From DATIYF01 sp035517775 (GTDB taxonomy: Bacteria > Acidobacteriota > Terriglobia > Terriglobales > Acidobacteriaceae), in NCBI GenBank assembly GCA_035517775.1, contig DATIYF010000017.1:1-64000 (forward strand): a stretch of DNA of 64,000 nt. Direction: 5' to 3'. Position numbers and translations under genes: made by a program. Positions 62,101 through 64,000 of this stretch are shown piece by piece. Numbering within the stretch: the stretch's first letter is position 1; every line of letters begins with the position of its first letter. The notes beneath the pieces were generated by a model that did not search any database, was not told where the DNA came from, and worked only from the letters and a program-made list of their open reading frames with translations.

Positions 62101-62139
62101 CAGGCTGCCCTCACAAACGGAGTTTCTTCAGGAACGTAC

Positions 62140-63672
62140 ATGCCCTTCCCCCGCGCTACCGGCATTCTGCTGCACCCCATTTCCTTGCCGGCGCGGGGCG
62201 ACATTGGCGATCTCGGCCCCGCCGCCTACGAATTCGTTGACTTCCTGGCCGCCGCCCGTCAGGGCCTGTGGCAGGTGCTTCCCCTCGGCCCTCCCGCCAA
62301 CGGAAATTCCCCTTACTCCTCCACCTCCGCGTTTGCCGGCAATCCCATGCTCATCAGCCTGGATCGCCTGGCCGAGCGCGGCTGGCTGGCGCCCTCGCGC
62401 TTGCAGAATCTCCCGCGGGAAGTCGGCCCCATTGACTATCCGGCGCTCTCCGAACACAAACTGCCTTTACTCTCCGAAGCTGCCGGCCATTTTCTTGCGA
62501 ACGCCTCCCCCGGACAGCGCCGCCGCTTCGAGGATTTCTGCCGCCAGAACGCCTGGTGGCTCGATGATTTTGTTCTGTTTGATGCCATCCGCGCCCGCCG
62601 TCCCGGCGTGCGCTGGAGCCAGTGGCCTGCCGGCATTGCCCGCCGCGAGCCCGCCGCCCTCGAAGCCGCCTGCGCCGAAAACGCCTCCGAGCTGGCCCTT
62701 CGCCGCGTCCTGCAATTTTTCTTCTATGAGCAATGGCGCGCCCTGCGCCTGTACTGCGCTGAGCGCTCCATTCGCGTGGTCGGCGATATCGCTATTTTCG
62801 TGGATTACGATAGCGCCGACGTCTGGGCCCACCGCGAGCTCTTCCGCCTGCGCCACGATCTTGAGCCCGAGGTGGTCTCTGGCGTGCCCCCTGACGCCTT
62901 CAGCGCCACCGGCCAGCGTTGGGGCAATCCTCTCTACGACTGGCAGGCCATGCGCGCGCGCGGCTACGAATGGTGGATTCAGCGCCTGCGCTGGGCCACC
63001 CAGACCTGCGACTTCATCCGCCTCGATCACTTCCGTGGCTTCGCCCAGTTCTGGGAGATTCCCGCCCACGAGCCCACCGCCATCCACGGTCGCTGGGTGG
63101 ATGGGCCAAAAGACGACCTCTTCAACAAACTGCGCGAAGCCTTAGGCGGCCTGCCCTTCTTTGCGGAAGACCTCGGCATGATCACCCCCGATGTCTATGA
63201 ACTCCGCGACCGCCACCATATTCCCGGCATGGCGGTCTTGCAGTTCGGCTTCGGTGATCCCGGCGCCCACATCTATCTGCCCCACCGCCTTACTCCCAAC
63301 TGCGTCATCTATACCGGCACCCACGATAATGACACCACTCTCGGCTGGTGGAATTCCGGCGCCACCGAGTATGAGCGCCGCGCCGTGGAGGCCTGCGTTG
63401 GACGCGGAGAAGATGGGGTGCACTGGGCTCTCATTCGCCTGGCCCAGAATTCTGTTGCCAGCCTGGCGGTAGTGCCCTTGCAGGATGTTCTCGGTCTGGG
63501 CAGCGAAGCCCGCCTGAATACTCCCAGCACTCATTTCGGAAATTATCTCTGGCGCTATCAGCCCGGCTCGCTCAAGCCCGAGCTCGCGCGGCGTCTGGCC
63601 GATCTGGCCGAAGTGACCGACCGCCTGCCGCAGCCTGTCCCCATTCCCCCCGCCGAAGATTTCGCGGCCTGA
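62140..63672 (+). CDS. malQ: 4-alpha-glucanotransferase (GH77)
   Basis: A 510-residue amylomaltase that transfers maltosyl units between alpha-1,4-glucans, in maltose/glycogen metabolism. The N-terminus has the family phrase FPRATGILLHPISLP and PLGPPANGNSPYSS. Catalytic residues are D296 (FIRLDHFRGF), E343 (FFAEDLGM) and D396 (GTHDND). All are intact. Length fits the bacterial type without the large N-terminal insertion found in E. coli MalQ. Cytoplasmic. No glycogen genes are adjacent. Confidence 0.95.
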   Translation: MPFPRATGILLHPISLPARGDIGDLGPAAYEFVDFLAAARQGLWQVLPLGPPANGNSPYSSTSAFAGNPMLISLDRLAERGWLAPSRLQNLPREVGPIDYPALSEHKLPLLSEAAGHFLANASPGQRRRFEDFCRQNAWWLDDFVLFDAIRARRPGVRWSQWPAGIARREPAALEAACAENASELALRRVLQFFFYEQWRALRLYCAERSIRVVGDIAIFVDYDSADVWAHRELFRLRHDLEPEVVSGVPPDAFSATGQRWGNPLYDWQAMRARGYEWWIQRLRWATQTCDFIRLDHFRGFAQFWEIPAHEPTAIHGRWVDGPKDDLFNKLREALGGLPFFAEDLGMITPDVYELRDRHHIPGMAVLQFGFGDPGAHIYLPHRLTPNCVIYTGTHDNDTTLGWWNSGATEYERRAVEACVGRGEDGVHWALIRLAQNSVASLAVVPLQDVLGLGSEARLNTPSTHFGNYLWRYQPGSLKPELARRLADLAEVTDRLPQPVPIPPAEDFAA

Positions 63673-63690
63673 ACCTTATCGCAGGTGTGG

Positions 63691-63731
63691 GGACAGCCGC
63701 CCCCGGCTTGTCCAGTGGAGCGAAGCTCCAC
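63691..63731. repeat. Two adjacent hairpins after malQ
   Basis: GGACAGCCG (63691-63699) pairs with CGGCTTGTCC (63704-63713) apart from one bulge, and GTGGAGC-GAA-GCTCCAC (63715-63731) is a perfect 7-bp stem. No T-run follows, so they are not canonical intrinsic terminators for malQ. The pair resembles REP/BIME units, a likeness from memory. Confidence 0.45.
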
Positions 63732-63748
63732 GGTGGCAGGGGCGCATC

Positions 63749-63777
63749 AAAAAAGCCGGAACCTTGCGGCTCCGGCT
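63749..63777 (-). terminator. Intrinsic terminator for the minus-strand gene at the right edge
   Basis: On the minus strand AGCCGGA (63777-63771) and TCCGGCT (63760-63754) form a 7-bp GC-rich stem with a 10-base loop, followed by TTTTTTG. It is 55 bp past the stop of the partial gene. Confidence 0.7.
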
Positions 63778-63831
63778 CAAGTTGGCAGTTTGCCCGGAAA
63801 AAAATCGCGTGGCGCGGACGCCCTCGCCTGA

Positions 63832-64000
63832 TTACGCACTCCTTCTCGGCCGCACCGTCAAATCCCGCACCTGCGTCAGCACGCTCGACATCTGCAAGGC
63901 GCTCAGCTGCGAGACGAACGGCAGCAGTTCGGCAATGAACTGGTCTTTCATCAGGTCGCGCACTTCTTCCTGCCGGCCGCGCTCGCCGCCGCTCAGCAGG
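63832..64000 (-). CDS. C-terminal fragment of an unrecognised minus-strand protein
   Basis: A frame open from the right edge ends with TAA at 63832-63834 and gives 55 codons. The peptide is amphipathic-helical, with LMKDQFIAELLPFVSQLSAL and QMSSVLTQVRDLTV, and an Arg-rich end. Its position directly upstream of a good minus-strand terminator supports it being real. The family is unknown. Confidence 0.45.
   Translation of the reverse strand, partial: LLSGGERGRQEEVRDLMKDQFIAELLPFVSQLSALQMSSVLTQVRDLTVRPRRSA

Noticed and set aside
1..64000. tRNA, rRNA, CRISPR array, transposase, integrase
   Set aside because: I looked for tRNA-like cloverleaf ends, regularly spaced repeats and transposase or integrase motifs on both strands and saw none that held up.

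Overview
The window is a GC-rich chromosomal segment of a free-living bacterium, most likely an acidobacterium (Acidobacteriota, Terriglobia-like). This is an inference from gene content: an Oar-type 1147-residue TonB-dependent receptor with a carboxypeptidase-regulatory N-terminus, a Ser/Thr kinase fused to an AAA/TPR signalling module, FG-GAP/ASPIC-UnbV secreted proteins next to a pentaheme-TPR cytochrome, and a cytochrome oxidase operon with two subunit III genes. No rRNA, tRNA, CRISPR array, transposase or phage gene was found.

Layout. 0-6.3 kb: end of an unknown gene, then a three-gene RND-independent drug efflux operon (TolC-like, EmrA-like, EmrB-like), a tandem universal stress protein and a cytidylate-kinase-like protein. 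6.3-13.2 kb: a flavoprotein monooxygenase, the remains of an exopolysaccharide locus (SLBB-protein tail and glycosyltransferase head), an amino-acid permease overlapping an aminotransferase, an IlvD/Edd sugar-acid dehydratase and a small histone-H1-like protein. 13.2-23.5 kb: a membrane protein, two tandem paralogous ~745-residue FAD oxidoreductases, a kinase-ATPase-TPR regulator and a secreted acetoacetate-decarboxylase-like protein. 23.7-28.2 kb: TonB-dependent receptor and a TetR regulator with visible promoter and palindromic operators.

28.2-37.0 kb is the most interesting block. One promoter precedes a monoheme cytochrome fused to an outer-membrane barrel (Cyc2-like architecture), a diheme cytochrome c, a cupredoxin-like protein, a complete A-type cytochrome c oxidase (subunits II, I, III, III', IV), a small cysteine-containing membrane protein and the haem o synthase gene. 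Read in order, this looks like an electron route from the cell surface to oxygen. Two secreted SH3-domain proteins follow.

39-47 kb holds housekeeping and signalling genes: glnD, a LysE exporter, a HAD phosphatase, an rRNA pseudouridine synthase, GAF and CheY-like proteins, a rhodanese and an amidase. 47-55.4 kb is a three-gene group of pentaheme-TPR cytochrome and two FG-GAP/ASPIC proteins. 55.4-64 kb has an APC permease, a secreted GH2 exo-glucosaminidase-like enzyme, a PpiD/SurA-like foldase, a GH77 4-alpha-glucanotransferase, and the end of an unknown minus-strand gene behind an intrinsic terminator. Several intergenic gaps carry short hairpin repeats of at least four unrelated kinds.
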